From positions 1-37,997 of the IMG/VR virus record IMGVR_UViG_3300010885_024818: 37,997 nucleotides of DNA; one strand, written 5' to 3'. The DNA comes from a virus. Below the pieces are notes generated by a model, which saw only the letters and a program-made list of their open reading frames with translations, ran no database searches and had not been told where the DNA came from. The position numbers and the translations under genes are program-made. Positions 16,565 to 23,565 of the stretch are shown in pieces. How positions within the stretch are numbered: position 1 is the first letter of the stretch; every line of letters begins with the position of its first letter.

Positions 16565-18520
16565 GTGCCGACCTACACACTGAAAGACTTCACCTTCAAC
16601 TGTGGTATCGACTGGACAGCCACTAACGGCCCCCTAACTGATACCCCGACCTACACGAATGTTTCCGCAGACGTTCTCGCGGGTCGGGGTATCTCTCTCA
16701 AGCATGGACGCGCCCCCGAATCGACACGCGCCGACGTGGGGCAAGCATCATTCACTTTGAAGAATCCGGCAGGCGCCTACACTCCTGTGCGTACTGCTGC
16801 TGTCACACTTGGCCGACCTGTGCAGTGGAAGGTAACGCCACCGGGCGGCACGGCACAAACCATCTGGACAGGGGCGATCTCTGACTACAAGGTGACCCGC
16901 GACTCCGGCTCGTACGGTGTCACGCAGGTAACCGCGAATGATTCGATGGCAGCAGTCGGCGGCTTGACGATGCGTGAACTGTTAGACGCTGATATTCGGG
17001 CTAGTGCTCCGGCGGTCTATCTGCCACTCAATGATGGGGCGTTAGGGTATGCCGCTGACGCGCTGACAGGGCAGCGCATACTCTCTTACACGCGTTCCGC
17101 AGATAGCGACGTGAACACGTTCCTCGCGGATACGTTATGGAACGGTACGGCGGCGACGCGAATCACGAAACCCGGCGCCCCTCTCACAGACGGCCTCTCA
17201 TCTAGAAATAGCACCCTGCCGTGTACAGCCACAACACAACTATCCTTCTCCATATGGGTACGCGTTAACACGACTCCGACGGTCGGAGAGGTAGTTAATG
17301 TCATTAACTGCACGTCGGACGTATTCGATACGAACTACTTTGCCATTGACTTAGTTTATAACGGCCTTACCGGAACGGACTTTACGGCTAAGGTTGAATG
17401 GGCGTCTGGCGGTGTCGTCGCGCCAAACATTCTCAGCAGTGTTCTAGTCTACGCCGGAGCGTGGGTGAAGTTAGATGTCATTCAGTCAGTATCAGCGGGA
17501 ACACGAACTACCACGCTGTATGTGAATAGTGTCGCCGCCGGGTCTGTAGCGGGGGCCGGAGCGGCGGTCGTCAATCCGTTTGCAGCGTTCTATGTGCTGA
17601 ATCTGGGGGCGGGCGGCCAGATAGGGGCTACGTCGGTCACTATTGCAGACTTCACTATCCACACTCGTACTCTCACGCAAGCAGAGATCATTAACCAAAA
17701 CTGGCTGTCGGTCGGATGGACTGGGCGCTACGGCGTCGATAACGCGCTAGACGCGTCGGCACGTTTCCAGCGTCTCGCGCTGCTCGCCATGCAAAAGACG
17801 ACGAGTGCGCGAGTCGCGTCGATCATCACGCAACCGCAGACAGAGGTACTCCAGTCGATCACTGATGTACGGGCGCAGAAGTTTCTAGACGCCGTAGATG
17901 GTGCTGTGACTACCTGCGGCGGGATCATCTACGCCTCACCGCTCGGCGTGCTCACGTTGCGCGACGCGGGCTATAAGTATGTAGCGACTCCGGCGGTGAC
18001 ATTCGATGCGCGGACGATGCTCGCAGAAATGGCGACCCTCGCCGACTTCAACACTCAAGGCTTATGTAATGAGGCGACCGTCGCTCAGGTGAACGGTAGC
18101 GAAATTGCGGTGCGCGATCAGACCTCTATCACAGCGAACGGGCAGCAGTCCGTCACCGCGACAACATGGTCAAACCGTTGGACGAACGCTTACGAACTAG
18201 CAGCATGGCTCGTCACCGCACGCGCTACACCAACTCCCAAAATAGATCAGTTACAGGTGAACGTGCTCGCGTTCGTTAGTGCGGGCGGTTCGTTCAATGC
18301 GCTCGCCGCTCTGACTATCGGCTCACAGGTTGCGGTGACGAATCTGCCCGCAGAGGCAGCAGCATCGACGGCGACTCTGTTTGTCGATTCGGTGGAGTGG
18401 CATATCGACGCAAACAATTTCACGGTGACGCTCGGCACTTCTCCAGCGTTACCGTTCACGGTGCCCGTGCTAGATAACGCGGCGGCGCAACTGGATACGA
18501 ATATCAAACTCGGCCTATAG
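16565..18520 (+). CDS. minor tail protein with LamG-like carbohydrate-binding domain
   Basis: 651 residues, GTG at 16565. Residues 1-140 look like a distal-tail type domain (the DxTxxN-like strand pattern, SFTLKNPAGAYTPV). Residues 148-370 form a concanavalin/LamG-like jelly roll: APAVYLPLNDG, LSFSIWVRVN, AGAWVKLDVIQ, TTLYVNSVAAGS, ADFTIHTRTLTQAEI, the classic order for such domains. The rest resembles tail-associated hub proteins. It probably sits at the tail tip and binds cell-wall glycans during adsorption. Only this one large minor tail protein precedes the lysis genes, so the adsorption apparatus is compact. Confidence 0.85.
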   Translation: MPTYTLKDFTFNCGIDWTATNGPLTDTPTYTNVSADVLAGRGISLKHGRAPESTRADVGQASFTLKNPAGAYTPVRTAAVTLGRPVQWKVTPPGGTAQTIWTGAISDYKVTRDSGSYGVTQVTANDSMAAVGGLTMRELLDADIRASAPAVYLPLNDGALGYAADALTGQRILSYTRSADSDVNTFLADTLWNGTAATRITKPGAPLTDGLSSRNSTLPCTATTQLSFSIWVRVNTTPTVGEVVNVINCTSDVFDTNYFAIDLVYNGLTGTDFTAKVEWASGGVVAPNILSSVLVYAGAWVKLDVIQSVSAGTRTTTLYVNSVAAGSVAGAGAAVVNPFAAFYVLNLGAGGQIGATSVTIADFTIHTRTLTQAEIINQNWLSVGWTGRYGVDNALDASARFQRLALLAMQKTTSARVASIITQPQTEVLQSITDVRAQKFLDAVDGAVTTCGGIIYASPLGVLTLRDAGYKYVATPAVTFDARTMLAEMATLADFNTQGLCNEATVAQVNGSEIAVRDQTSITANGQQSVTATTWSNRWTNAYELAAWLVTARATPTPKIDQLQVNVLAFVSAGGSFNALAALTIGSQVAVTNLPAEAAASTATLFVDSVEWHIDANNFTVTLGTSPALPFTVPVLDNAAAQLDTNIKLGL

Positions 18521-18539
18521 GAAGCGGGACAACTAAATA

Positions 18540-19751
18540 ATGGCTACGTCAATTAACGGCTGGCAGGTGCTCGATAATCCGGCATGGGATGACTCGCGTC
18601 TAACTCATGCGAAGATACCCGGCACGCCCTGTGTGTTCTATGGTCGCGCCTCTGTTGCGCCGCTGTTCATTTCTCTCGCGTTGGATTATCACGCGACGAT
18701 TCATCCGCTCACGGGTAGCGGCGATGTAGACGCATATGACTACAGAATTGCGCGAGCGAGTTCGTCCTACTCAGATCACGCCGCCGGGGTGGCGATGGAT
18801 ATCCGCGCATCAGCGGAAGGTGCTCAGGGGACGAGTACCTATGACTGGTGGGTCGGTGCGAAGAGTGCCGCTGCTCGCGTCATCAAGGCTCGGTATGAGA
18901 TTTTCATCTGGGGTGCAGCGAGCGACCTCGGTGGAGATTACGGTAATCCTAGGTATTTCGATAGTATGCACTGGGCGCTTAAGCCGGGTACTTCTCAGGC
19001 TGACGTAGACCGTGTGATCCGTAAGTTAGGTATCCGCCCCGATGGTACGCGGGGTGCGGCTCCTGCCCCGTTGTCACCGCATCAGGCGCACCTACAACAC
19101 TTGCAGAGCACAGGACAACCGCTCCCGGTGTTGTCACCTCATGCCGCGCATCTCGCGCACTTAGTGAACACGGGACAGCCGCTACCTAAGCCCGCCCCGG
19201 CTCCTAAGCCTGCCCCGTTGTCTGCTCATCAGTTGCACCTCCAACACTTGCAGAGCACAGGACAGCCGCTACCTAAGCCCGCGCCGGTAGCGGGTGTGCT
19301 GAAAGGTGAGGCAGCAGTTAAAGCGTGGCTAGCGAATCCGGCCCGTAAACTATCGCCCGCTGTTCAGCGTGTCCTGTGGTGCATCGCTGTTCGTGAGAGC
19401 GGCTGTGATTCACAGATGCAGTACCCGGCGGGTACACATGATCCGACGATGGAACAGCCGCCGTCAGACTGGGGACTCTGGCAGGTCAACTCCACGCACC
19501 TACCGTCGATTCGTGTCACGTTCGGCCCCGCTGCTGATATGCGGGCGATGCTTGACCCGGTGAAGGCGCTCGCATATGTCGCCGTGATTAGTAACAATTT
19601 CACGCGATGGCTGGACTGGGGATTTCGTCTAGACGCTACCGGCGGTGTCGTATTCGACTGGTCGGAATACCCCGCCGGATGGGTTAAGCAGAACGGCGCT
19701 AGCGCAGAGGCGGGACTACTCGCCGCATTCACTCGTTACACATTGAAGTAG
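18540..19751 (+). CDS. two-domain endolysin (M15 peptidase plus lysozyme/SLT-like)
   Basis: 403 residues, ATG at 18540. Residues 1-170 are an M15 D-Ala-D-Ala carboxypeptidase-like domain: H80xxxxxxD87 in SDHAAGVAMD and H144 in SMHWAL supply the zinc ligands. Residues 179-246 are a linker of three 18-residue repeats, each ending TGQPLP. Residues 255-403 resemble a lysozyme/transglycosylase fold: E286 in AVRESGC is the likely catalytic acid, followed by WGLWQVNSTHL and LDPVKALAYVAVI. It should cut both peptide cross-links and glycan strands of the cell wall. No signal peptide, so a holin is needed; membrane genes follow directly. It could also be virion-associated. Confidence 0.9.
   Translation: MATSINGWQVLDNPAWDDSRLTHAKIPGTPCVFYGRASVAPLFISLALDYHATIHPLTGSGDVDAYDYRIARASSSYSDHAAGVAMDIRASAEGAQGTSTYDWWVGAKSAAARVIKARYEIFIWGAASDLGGDYGNPRYFDSMHWALKPGTSQADVDRVIRKLGIRPDGTRGAAPAPLSPHQAHLQHLQSTGQPLPVLSPHAAHLAHLVNTGQPLPKPAPAPKPAPLSAHQLHLQHLQSTGQPLPKPAPVAGVLKGEAAVKAWLANPARKLSPAVQRVLWCIAVRESGCDSQMQYPAGTHDPTMEQPPSDWGLWQVNSTHLPSIRVTFGPAADMRAMLDPVKALAYVAVISNNFTRWLDWGFRLDATGGVVFDWSEYPAGWVKQNGASAEAGLLAAFTRYTLK
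19074..19274 (+). repeat. three direct repeats in the endolysin linker
   Basis: Units encode residues 179-196, 199-216 and 228-245 (nt 19074-19127, 19134-19187, 19221-19274). Consensus: S-P/A-H-x-x-H-L-x-H-L-x-x-TGQPLP. Units 1 and 3 are closest to each other at DNA level, separated by Pro/Ala spacers. The His- and Leu-rich units could be a linker or a wall-binding repeat. Confidence 0.85.
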
Positions 19752-19762
19752 AGAGGCGGTGC

Positions 19763-20182
19763 GTGGTGTTTAGAGAAACACTTCTACGCCGTCCCTACGA
19801 GATCGTTGTCGCTCTCACTCTCGGCCTCGTCGGGCTGGAAGATATTACGAGTGACGGCTATCCGCCGGAGATCGCCGACGCTACCTCTAACCTGCTGCTC
19901 CATGTGTACGGCGTCTGGATCGTGGTCGGGAGCGTCTGTGTACTCGCGGGACTGTTTCGTCCAGCGACAGCGAAAGCGGCAGCACTGGCACGGTTCGGGC
20001 ATACGGTCTTAGCGACGGGGCTAGTGGCGCTGCTCATCGTCGTACTTCCGGGGGCGACCGTCAACCCGCGCCTGTGGACTTCTGTCGGAACGTGCGCCCT
20101 GTTGGCTCTGTGTTCGATGGCTCGCGCTATGTATCTCGCACCGTCTAGACGCCCTCGGGCACCGGGTGGAGGTAATGCGTGA
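19763..20182 (+). CDS. multi-spanning membrane protein in lysis cassette, holin candidate
   Basis: 139 residues, GTG at 19763 (an adjacent GTG at 19766 is equally possible) after GAGAGGCGG. Hydrophobic segments lie around residues 13-25, 47-65, 78-100 and 106-123, and the C-terminus is basic (PSRRPRAP), suggesting three or four membrane passes. It directly follows the endolysin and is coupled to the next gene by GTGA. A holin or holin partner is the most economical reading, though no family signature is visible. Confidence 0.75.
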   Translation: MVFRETLLRRPYEIVVALTLGLVGLEDITSDGYPPEIADATSNLLLHVYGVWIVVGSVCVLAGLFRPATAKAAALARFGHTVLATGLVALLIVVLPGATVNPRLWTSVGTCALLALCSMARAMYLAPSRRPRAPGGGNA

Positions 20183-20436
20183 CACTCCTAGAGATCATCG
20201 AACTATCAGCCCTCGCATCAGGGACGCTCGTAGCACTCATCGGCTATGTGAAAGATCGGGCCAAGAATCGGGCGTCCACCTCTAGCCTCGCTGTCGATGC
20301 GGCGGGCGATGCGGTGGCTACGGTGCTGCTCGTCTTTGAGACGGTGCGGGCGGAGTTAGATGCGGCCCGCGACGAGATCGCCCATCTACGAATCAAAATA
20401 TCTGAACTTGAACGCCGGTTATCCGGCCATGAATAG
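20179..20436 (+). CDS. single-pass membrane protein with coiled coil, lysis cassette
   Basis: 85 residues; GTG at 20179 overlaps the previous stop (GTGA). One N-terminal hydrophobic segment (about 7-24) is followed by a charged region and a long helix with heptad character (TVRAELDAARDEIAHLRIKISELERRL). This topology is common in actinophage lysis cassettes, where such proteins accompany the holin and may act as a regulator or spanin-like partner. Exact role unknown. Confidence 0.75.
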   Translation: MTLLEIIELSALASGTLVALIGYVKDRAKNRASTSSLAVDAAGDAVATVLLVFETVRAELDAARDEIAHLRIKISELERRLSGHE

Positions 20437-20444
20437 GAGCACCT

Positions 20445-20714
20445 GTGACCATTTCTAAAACTTTCCTCATCGACATGGCAGAGCGCGTCGCCGCTACTTA
20501 CGCTGTCACTTTGTTGTCGCTGCTGATCACCGCTGACCTGACCGACGTGTCGGCAGTGAAGGCGGCAGCACTGGCCGCGATCCCGGCGGCGCTGATGATT
20601 CTCAAGTCATCTATCGCCCTGTTCATCGGCGACCCGAATAGTGCCTCGCTCCTCCCGGCACCTGTAGCACTCCCGGCGCCTGTAGAACTCCCGGCGACAC
20701 CTAGCACCGACTGA
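20445..20714 (+). CDS. holin, r1t-like
   Basis: 89 residues, GTG at 20445 after TAGGAG. The N-terminus (FLIDMAERVAATYAVTLLSLLI), a second hydrophobic segment (VKAAALAAIPAALMILKSSIALFIG, about 45-69) and the following DPNSASLLP match the r1t-type holins widespread in actinophages. It would form the membrane lesions that release or activate the endolysin. The C-terminal tail carries a short Pro/Ala repeat (ALPAPVELPA). This is the strongest holin candidate of the three membrane genes. Confidence 0.85.
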   Translation: MTISKTFLIDMAERVAATYAVTLLSLLITADLTDVSAVKAAALAAIPAALMILKSSIALFIGDPNSASLLPAPVALPAPVELPATPSTD

Positions 20715-20726
20715 GAGGGCTAACTC

Positions 20727-21248
20727 ATGGCATGGACAACACCGCGCACATGGGCGTCACTTGATGCGCTGACAGCGGCCCTGTTCAATACCCATATCAG
20801 AGATAATCTTTCCTATCTCGCATCGCCGCCCTACTGTAATCTGAAGAGCGGCACGACTCAGACACTGACTCTCGCCTCTACGCAATACGCTCTCACGTTC
20901 GATACGGAAGTGGACGACGCGTACGGGATGCACGTCGCCGGTAATACGGCAGCAGTCGTCGCCCCGGTCGCCGGGATTTATATGATCTCGGCGGGATGGC
21001 AAGCGAGCGTCACATCAGGCCAGACAGTCCGCGTCTCTATCGCTATCGCCGGTACGACAGTTGATGATGCTCACGTCCAGATCGGTTCGCCTATTGCCGG
21101 TGTCTATACGCCGACCATCACGCGGATCATGCGGCTCGCGGCGAGTGACTCGGTGACGATTCTCGCGCTCACGTCTCAGGCTGGACTCGTCACAGCAGCG
21201 GCTACCGGCACGAAAGCATTCTTTCAGATTCGATGGCTCGGCCCGTAA
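20727..21248 (+). CDS. tail-fibre-like protein with C-terminal beta sandwich
   Basis: 173 residues, ATG at 20727 after GAGAGG. The N-terminus (WTTPRTWASLDALTAALFNTHIRDNL, about 3-28) is a recognisable phage tail-fibre or tail-tip motif. The remainder is beta-rich with GIYMISAGWQASV and KAFFQIRWLGP, like C1q/TNF-type jelly-roll heads. It may form trimeric knobs that touch the host surface. Its position after the lysis genes is unusual but seen in some actinophages. It is the last gene of the rightward structural operon. Confidence 0.78.
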   Translation: MAWTTPRTWASLDALTAALFNTHIRDNLSYLASPPYCNLKSGTTQTLTLASTQYALTFDTEVDDAYGMHVAGNTAAVVAPVAGIYMISAGWQASVTSGQTVRVSIAIAGTTVDDAHVQIGSPIAGVYTPTITRIMRLAASDSVTILALTSQAGLVTAAATGTKAFFQIRWLGP

Positions 21249-21262
21249 CTCGTAATAACGAA

Positions 21263-21304
21263 AGCCCCCGCACTCTCCCGCTACTGGCGGAAGGGTCGGG
21301 GGCT
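21263..21304. terminator. bidirectional terminator between convergent operons
   Basis: AGCCCCCG (21263-21270) pairs perfectly with CGGGGGCT (21297-21304); an inner CCCGC/GCGG stem extends the structure. It lies between the end of the rightward structural operon (21248) and the end of the leftward operon (21324), so it can stop transcripts from both sides. T-richness on the right side is weak (ATTCGTCGTTT). Confidence 0.8.
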
Positions 21305-21323
21305 ATTCGTCGTTTAGACGGTG

Positions 21324-21554
21324 CTAGTAGCAGGCGTCGGCGGTGCAGTGCGTAGCACTATGTCCCATCGACCGGCCACGGTAGAGACAGTTATCGTGCA
21401 AGACGAACGGGGAGCGGGAACAGGTTTCGCATCCTTTCACGGCGGTGATGACAGTCACTCGTGCCGGACGATCTTTGTCGTACAGCGTCCATGTGTTCAC
21501 GACATGCACACCGTCACCGCTCGGTACTGAGGTGATCAGTTCAGCGGTCGTCAT
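21324..21554 (-). CDS. small Cys-rich protein, unknown function
   Basis: 76 residues. The ATG overlaps the stop of the gene upstream (ATGA, 21554-21551). The first 40 residues suggest a small beta domain (HVVNTWTLYDKDRPARVTVITAV); CETC at about 42-45 and later cysteines (C56, C70, C75) with two histidines suggest a metal site. No family recognised. It ends just before the convergent terminator, making it the last gene of the leftward operon. Confidence 0.7.
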   Translation of the reverse strand: MTTAELITSVPSGDGVHVVNTWTLYDKDRPARVTVITAVKGCETCSRSPFVLHDNCLYRGRSMGHSATHCTADACY

Positions 21555-21700
21555 CGGGCACCGCCGCGCTTGACGCCGGGGCGCGGCTCATACCCTAGGA
21601 GACGTTCGTAGGCGGCGGCGTCGTTCTCGTCCATCACGTCGCGTTCATCGAATGTGGCGTAGTCGTACGGTACGCCGGTGTGTTCCTCAGTGCTGTGCAT
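21551..21700 (-). CDS. small acidic protein, unknown function
   Basis: 49 residues (MHSTEEHTGV...). The start at 21700 is chosen because AGGAGGAG lies just upstream and the GGCGCTCTCT motif is 33 nt upstream; an in-frame ATG at 21769 would lack both and run into the sigma-like gene. The sequence is acidic and probably helical (ERDVMDENDAAAYERLLGYE). No family recognised. Its stop overlaps the next start (ATGA). Confidence 0.7.
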   Translation of the reverse strand: MHSTEEHTGVPYDYATFDERDVMDENDAAAYERLLGYEPRPGVKRGGAR

Positions 21701-21733
21701 GATGTTCTCCTCCTGTAGTTGTGGGCTATCGGT

Positions 21734-21743
21734 AGAGAGCGCC
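21734..21743 (-). promoter_or_regulatory. GGCGCTCTCT start-associated motif
   Basis: On the minus strand GGCGCTCTCT lies 33 nt before the ATG at 21700. The motif also decides between two possible starts of that gene. Confidence 0.6.
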
Positions 21744-21765
21744 TGCGCGGCCTTCCCTGCCCGCC

Positions 21766-22473
21766 TCATTCGCTGATCCCTAGCGACTTGCGGGCGGCGT
21801 CTAGACCACTCGTCCGCGCCCGTTGCACGGCGGAGCGGGACATCTCAACTTCCTCCGATATTTCGCCGTCGCTCAGTGGCCGGTAGGAGTCGAACGCGTA
21901 GGCCAGTCGCACGACGCGACGTTGTGTGTCGTCCATCGCTCCTAGTGCTTGACGGCTCATCACCTGATCGTCGATGGAGTCGTAGAGGTCGTTCGTGTCT
22001 GCCGGTTCGGCTAGCCCTAACGGCAACTCTTCCCGCGTGACAGCCGCGTGAATGGCGCTAAACGTCTCACGCGTCATCCCATGTTCTTGAGCAGAGATGG
22101 AGGAACGATTCACGTCTCCATCGCAGGCGCGAAGGATCGCCCAATAGCGGGTTAGGGTGCGGGCTGGTATCTGAATATGTCCGGCGCTGGATGCGGCCCC
22201 GGTCAACTCTTCTAACATGTAGCCGATCACGATGGCGGCCAGTCGGTCATACTTGGCCGGATCGTAGGCGGCTATGGCGGTGAGGATTCCTAGCCGCGCT
22301 GTCTGGAGGGCGTCCTCCGCGTCCAGTGTGCTCCCGAATCGGTTCGCGGCAGCGCGTGCAGCATTGTCGTAGGCGGCGAGTAACTGTTCGGTGGCCGCAT
22401 GGTCACCGTTCTGTGCAGCAGCGATCAGGGCGCCCTCTGCGGCGGCGTCGGGGATGCGTGGTAGATGGGACAT
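21766..22473 (-). CDS. sigma-70-like transcription factor
   Basis: 235 residues, ATG at 22473 after GGAGGAAAC. Residues 12-75 resemble sigma region 2 (AAQNGDHAATEQLLAAYDNAARAAANRF, then DAEDALQTARLGILTAIAAYDP, the core-binding and -10-recognising helices). Residues 178-232 resemble region 4 (DDTQRRVVRLAYAF, then a helix-turn-helix PLSDGEISEEVEMSRSAVQRAR), which would contact a -35 element. The linker (99-165) resembles region 3 only weakly. It could redirect host RNA polymerase to the repeated phage promoters in the right arm; this is inference. Sequences upstream of the gene include an exact copy of the 15-bp core of those promoters. Confidence 0.85.
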   Translation of the reverse strand: MSHLPRIPDAAAEGALIAAAQNGDHAATEQLLAAYDNAARAAANRFGSTLDAEDALQTARLGILTAIAAYDPAKYDRLAAIVIGYMLEELTGAASSAGHIQIPARTLTRYWAILRACDGDVNRSSISAQEHGMTRETFSAIHAAVTREELPLGLAEPADTNDLYDSIDDQVMSRQALGAMDDTQRRVVRLAYAFDSYRPLSDGEISEEVEMSRSAVQRARTSGLDAARKSLGISE

Positions 22474-22502
22474 GTTTCCTCCAGTGGTAGGTGTTTAGCG
22501 TG

Positions 22503-22523
22503 AGTCGTCTAACGGGTCTAGAC
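22503..22523. promoter_or_regulatory. operator-like site upstream of the sigma-like gene
   Basis: AGTCGTCTAACGGGT (22503-22517, + strand) is identical to 34771-34785 in a right-arm promoter and is followed by the palindrome GTCTAGAC (22516-22523), which also occurs next to the right-arm promoters. Here it lies 30-50 bp upstream of the sigma-like gene in the opposite orientation. It may be an operator bound by a shared regulator, or an antisense promoter. Confidence 0.5.
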
Positions 22524-22529
22524 GAACTT

Positions 22530-22604
22530 CTAAGGGGTATCAACCCATAGAAGTAGATCGGCGATGGTGCCGGATTCAAGGATGCGTACGGCCTCGGTGT
22601 GCAT
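22530..22604 (-). CDS. 24-residue leader peptide or miniprotein
   Basis: A 24-codon frame starting MHTEAVRILESG and ending in WVDTP, an amphipathic helix-like sequence. It lies upstream of the sigma-like gene (57 nt between them) and its ATG is 33 nt from a variant of the start-associated motif (22638-22647), the same distance as for the annotated genes. It lacks a clear Shine-Dalgarno sequence. An overlapping frame from 22609 running into the sigma-like gene looks less natural. It may be a leader peptide, a small regulator or fortuitous. Confidence 0.45.
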   Translation of the reverse strand: MHTEAVRILESGTIADLLLWVDTP

Positions 22605-22637
22605 GTCATCAGGTGACAATGCTCAAACCTGCTTTCG

Positions 22638-22647
22638 AGAGAGGGGG
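22638..22647 (-). promoter_or_regulatory. start-associated motif, divergent copy (CCCCCTCTCT)
   Basis: On the minus strand CCCCCTCTCT retains the invariant CTCTCT and C-rich left half, and lies 33 nt before the ATG at 22604. It is the weakest of the eight copies. Confidence 0.4.
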
Positions 22648-22667
22648 TCGCCCTCACTCATCTTGGG

Positions 22668-22748
22668 CCTAGTTACTGGTGAGTAACTAGGTAGGTCGCA
22701 CATTACCTGTAGTAACAGAAGATAAACAATCTGTAACAGGACCTACCT
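22668..22748. repeat. cluster of inverted repeats between HNH gene and sigma region
   Basis: CCTAGTTACT (22668-22677) and AGTAACTAGG (22682-22691) form a perfect 10-bp hairpin with a 4-nt loop. Overlapping it, AGGTAGGTC (22689-22697) pairs with GACCTACCT (22740-22748), which includes the HNH stop codon, and CTGTAGTAACAG and CTGTAACAG lie between. On the minus strand TTGTTT, an 18-nt spacer and TAATGT (22705-22700) also resemble a sigma-70 promoter. It is likely a terminator-promoter or operator region for the leftward operon. Confidence 0.6.
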
Positions 22749-23273
22749 TACACGGCTAAAGACAGCGTTAGACGTTTGACGCGCCAAGTCACCTAGATGG
22801 CCCATAGCGGACGGCATGTCCGACTGTCGCCGATATAGGAGGATTCGGAGACGCAAGACTTCCGCTTCCAGTTCATCTATTTTTCCTCTGTATGCTTTAC
22901 GTTCCAACATCTCTGCCGCGTTCTCCCGTTGGCTGATCAGTTGTAAATGTTCGATATTTGCACACGTCCGATTACCGCAGATGTGGTGGACAGATTCGGC
23001 GTGGTGCAGTTCACCGTGATAGAGCCAATAGGCCAAACGGTGGACATGCCAGTTCCCCGCCGCTGCTACGCCGAACGTGTCCGCGTGGACAGAATGCCGC
23101 CCGTAGCCGTGCCCATTCTGCGACCGTACCCACTCCAGACAGCCCGCTTTCGTAGGTTGCAGTTCGGCGGATAATGCCCGGTACGCCGCTGGGCCGCCAC
23201 CCTCAGAGAATGCACCCGACATTCTCCAGTTGAGCGATCCGCGCACTAGTCTCCCGTTAGTCGTCTTACGCAT
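22743..23273 (-). CDS. HNH endonuclease (free-standing)
   Basis: 176 residues from the ATG at 23273, which overlaps the end of the upstream gene by 8 nt; upstream in-frame ATGs would lie deep inside that gene. Residue numbers from this start: C45 in GCLEW, HVHRLAYWL near 76-84, then the H-N-H core HHICGNRTCANIEHL (96-110) with H96/H97, C99, C104, N106 and H109. This is the HNH family found as homing-type free-standing endonucleases in phages. The C-terminal third is a coiled-coil helix (KIDELEAEVLRLRILLYRR). It may be a selfish element in the replication operon or take part in DNA processing. Confidence 0.85.
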   Translation of the reverse strand: MRKTTNGRLVRGSLNWRMSGAFSEGGGPAAYRALSAELQPTKAGCLEWVRSQNGHGYGRHSVHADTFGVAAAGNWHVHRLAYWLYHGELHHAESVHHICGNRTCANIEHLQLISQRENAAEMLERKAYRGKIDELEAEVLRLRILLYRRQSDMPSAMGHLGDLARQTSNAVFSRVR

Positions 23274-23565
23274 TGAAACCACGGTACGGGCGTAGCGCAT
23301 AGTCCAGACGGTCACAGGCGACGCGGAGCGATGCGTCTACCTCGGTCGTCCTCTGACGTAGCCGGAGACGATCCTCATCTAGTGCGATATCGGTCGTCGT
23401 ATCGGTGCGCTCGCGGGTGCCGCTCGTCCGATCCGATGCCCAATAGTCGATGGTCGGAGACTTAGCCCATTCAGCAGCGCGTGCCTCTTGGAGCAGTTCC
23501 AGTAGTCGTAGACACGTCGCGGCCACATCGGCGGCTGTCGCTAATCCGTTCGCCCTGCTGCTCAT
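23266..23565 (-). CDS. helical protein of unknown function, downstream of DNA polymerase
   Basis: 99 residues from the ATG at 23565, which overlaps the polymerase stop (ATGA) and has AGGAG upstream; the longer frame from 23613 is rejected. It is helical, with LEL/LQEARAAEWAKSPTIDYWASDR in the middle and an Arg-rich second helix (DEDRLRLRQRT). Genes of this type are common beside replication genes of actinophages but have no assigned role. Coupled to the polymerase. Confidence 0.72.
   Translation of the reverse strand: MSSRANGLATAADVAATCLRLLELLQEARAAEWAKSPTIDYWASDRTSGTRERTDTTTDIALDEDRLRLRQRTTEVDASLRVACDRLDYALRPYRGFNA

Noticed and set aside
21702-21769. Longer N-terminus of the 49-residue gene (start at 21769)
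   Set aside because: It would run through the ribosome site and the start-associated motif and into the sigma-like gene; the start at 21700 fits both signals.
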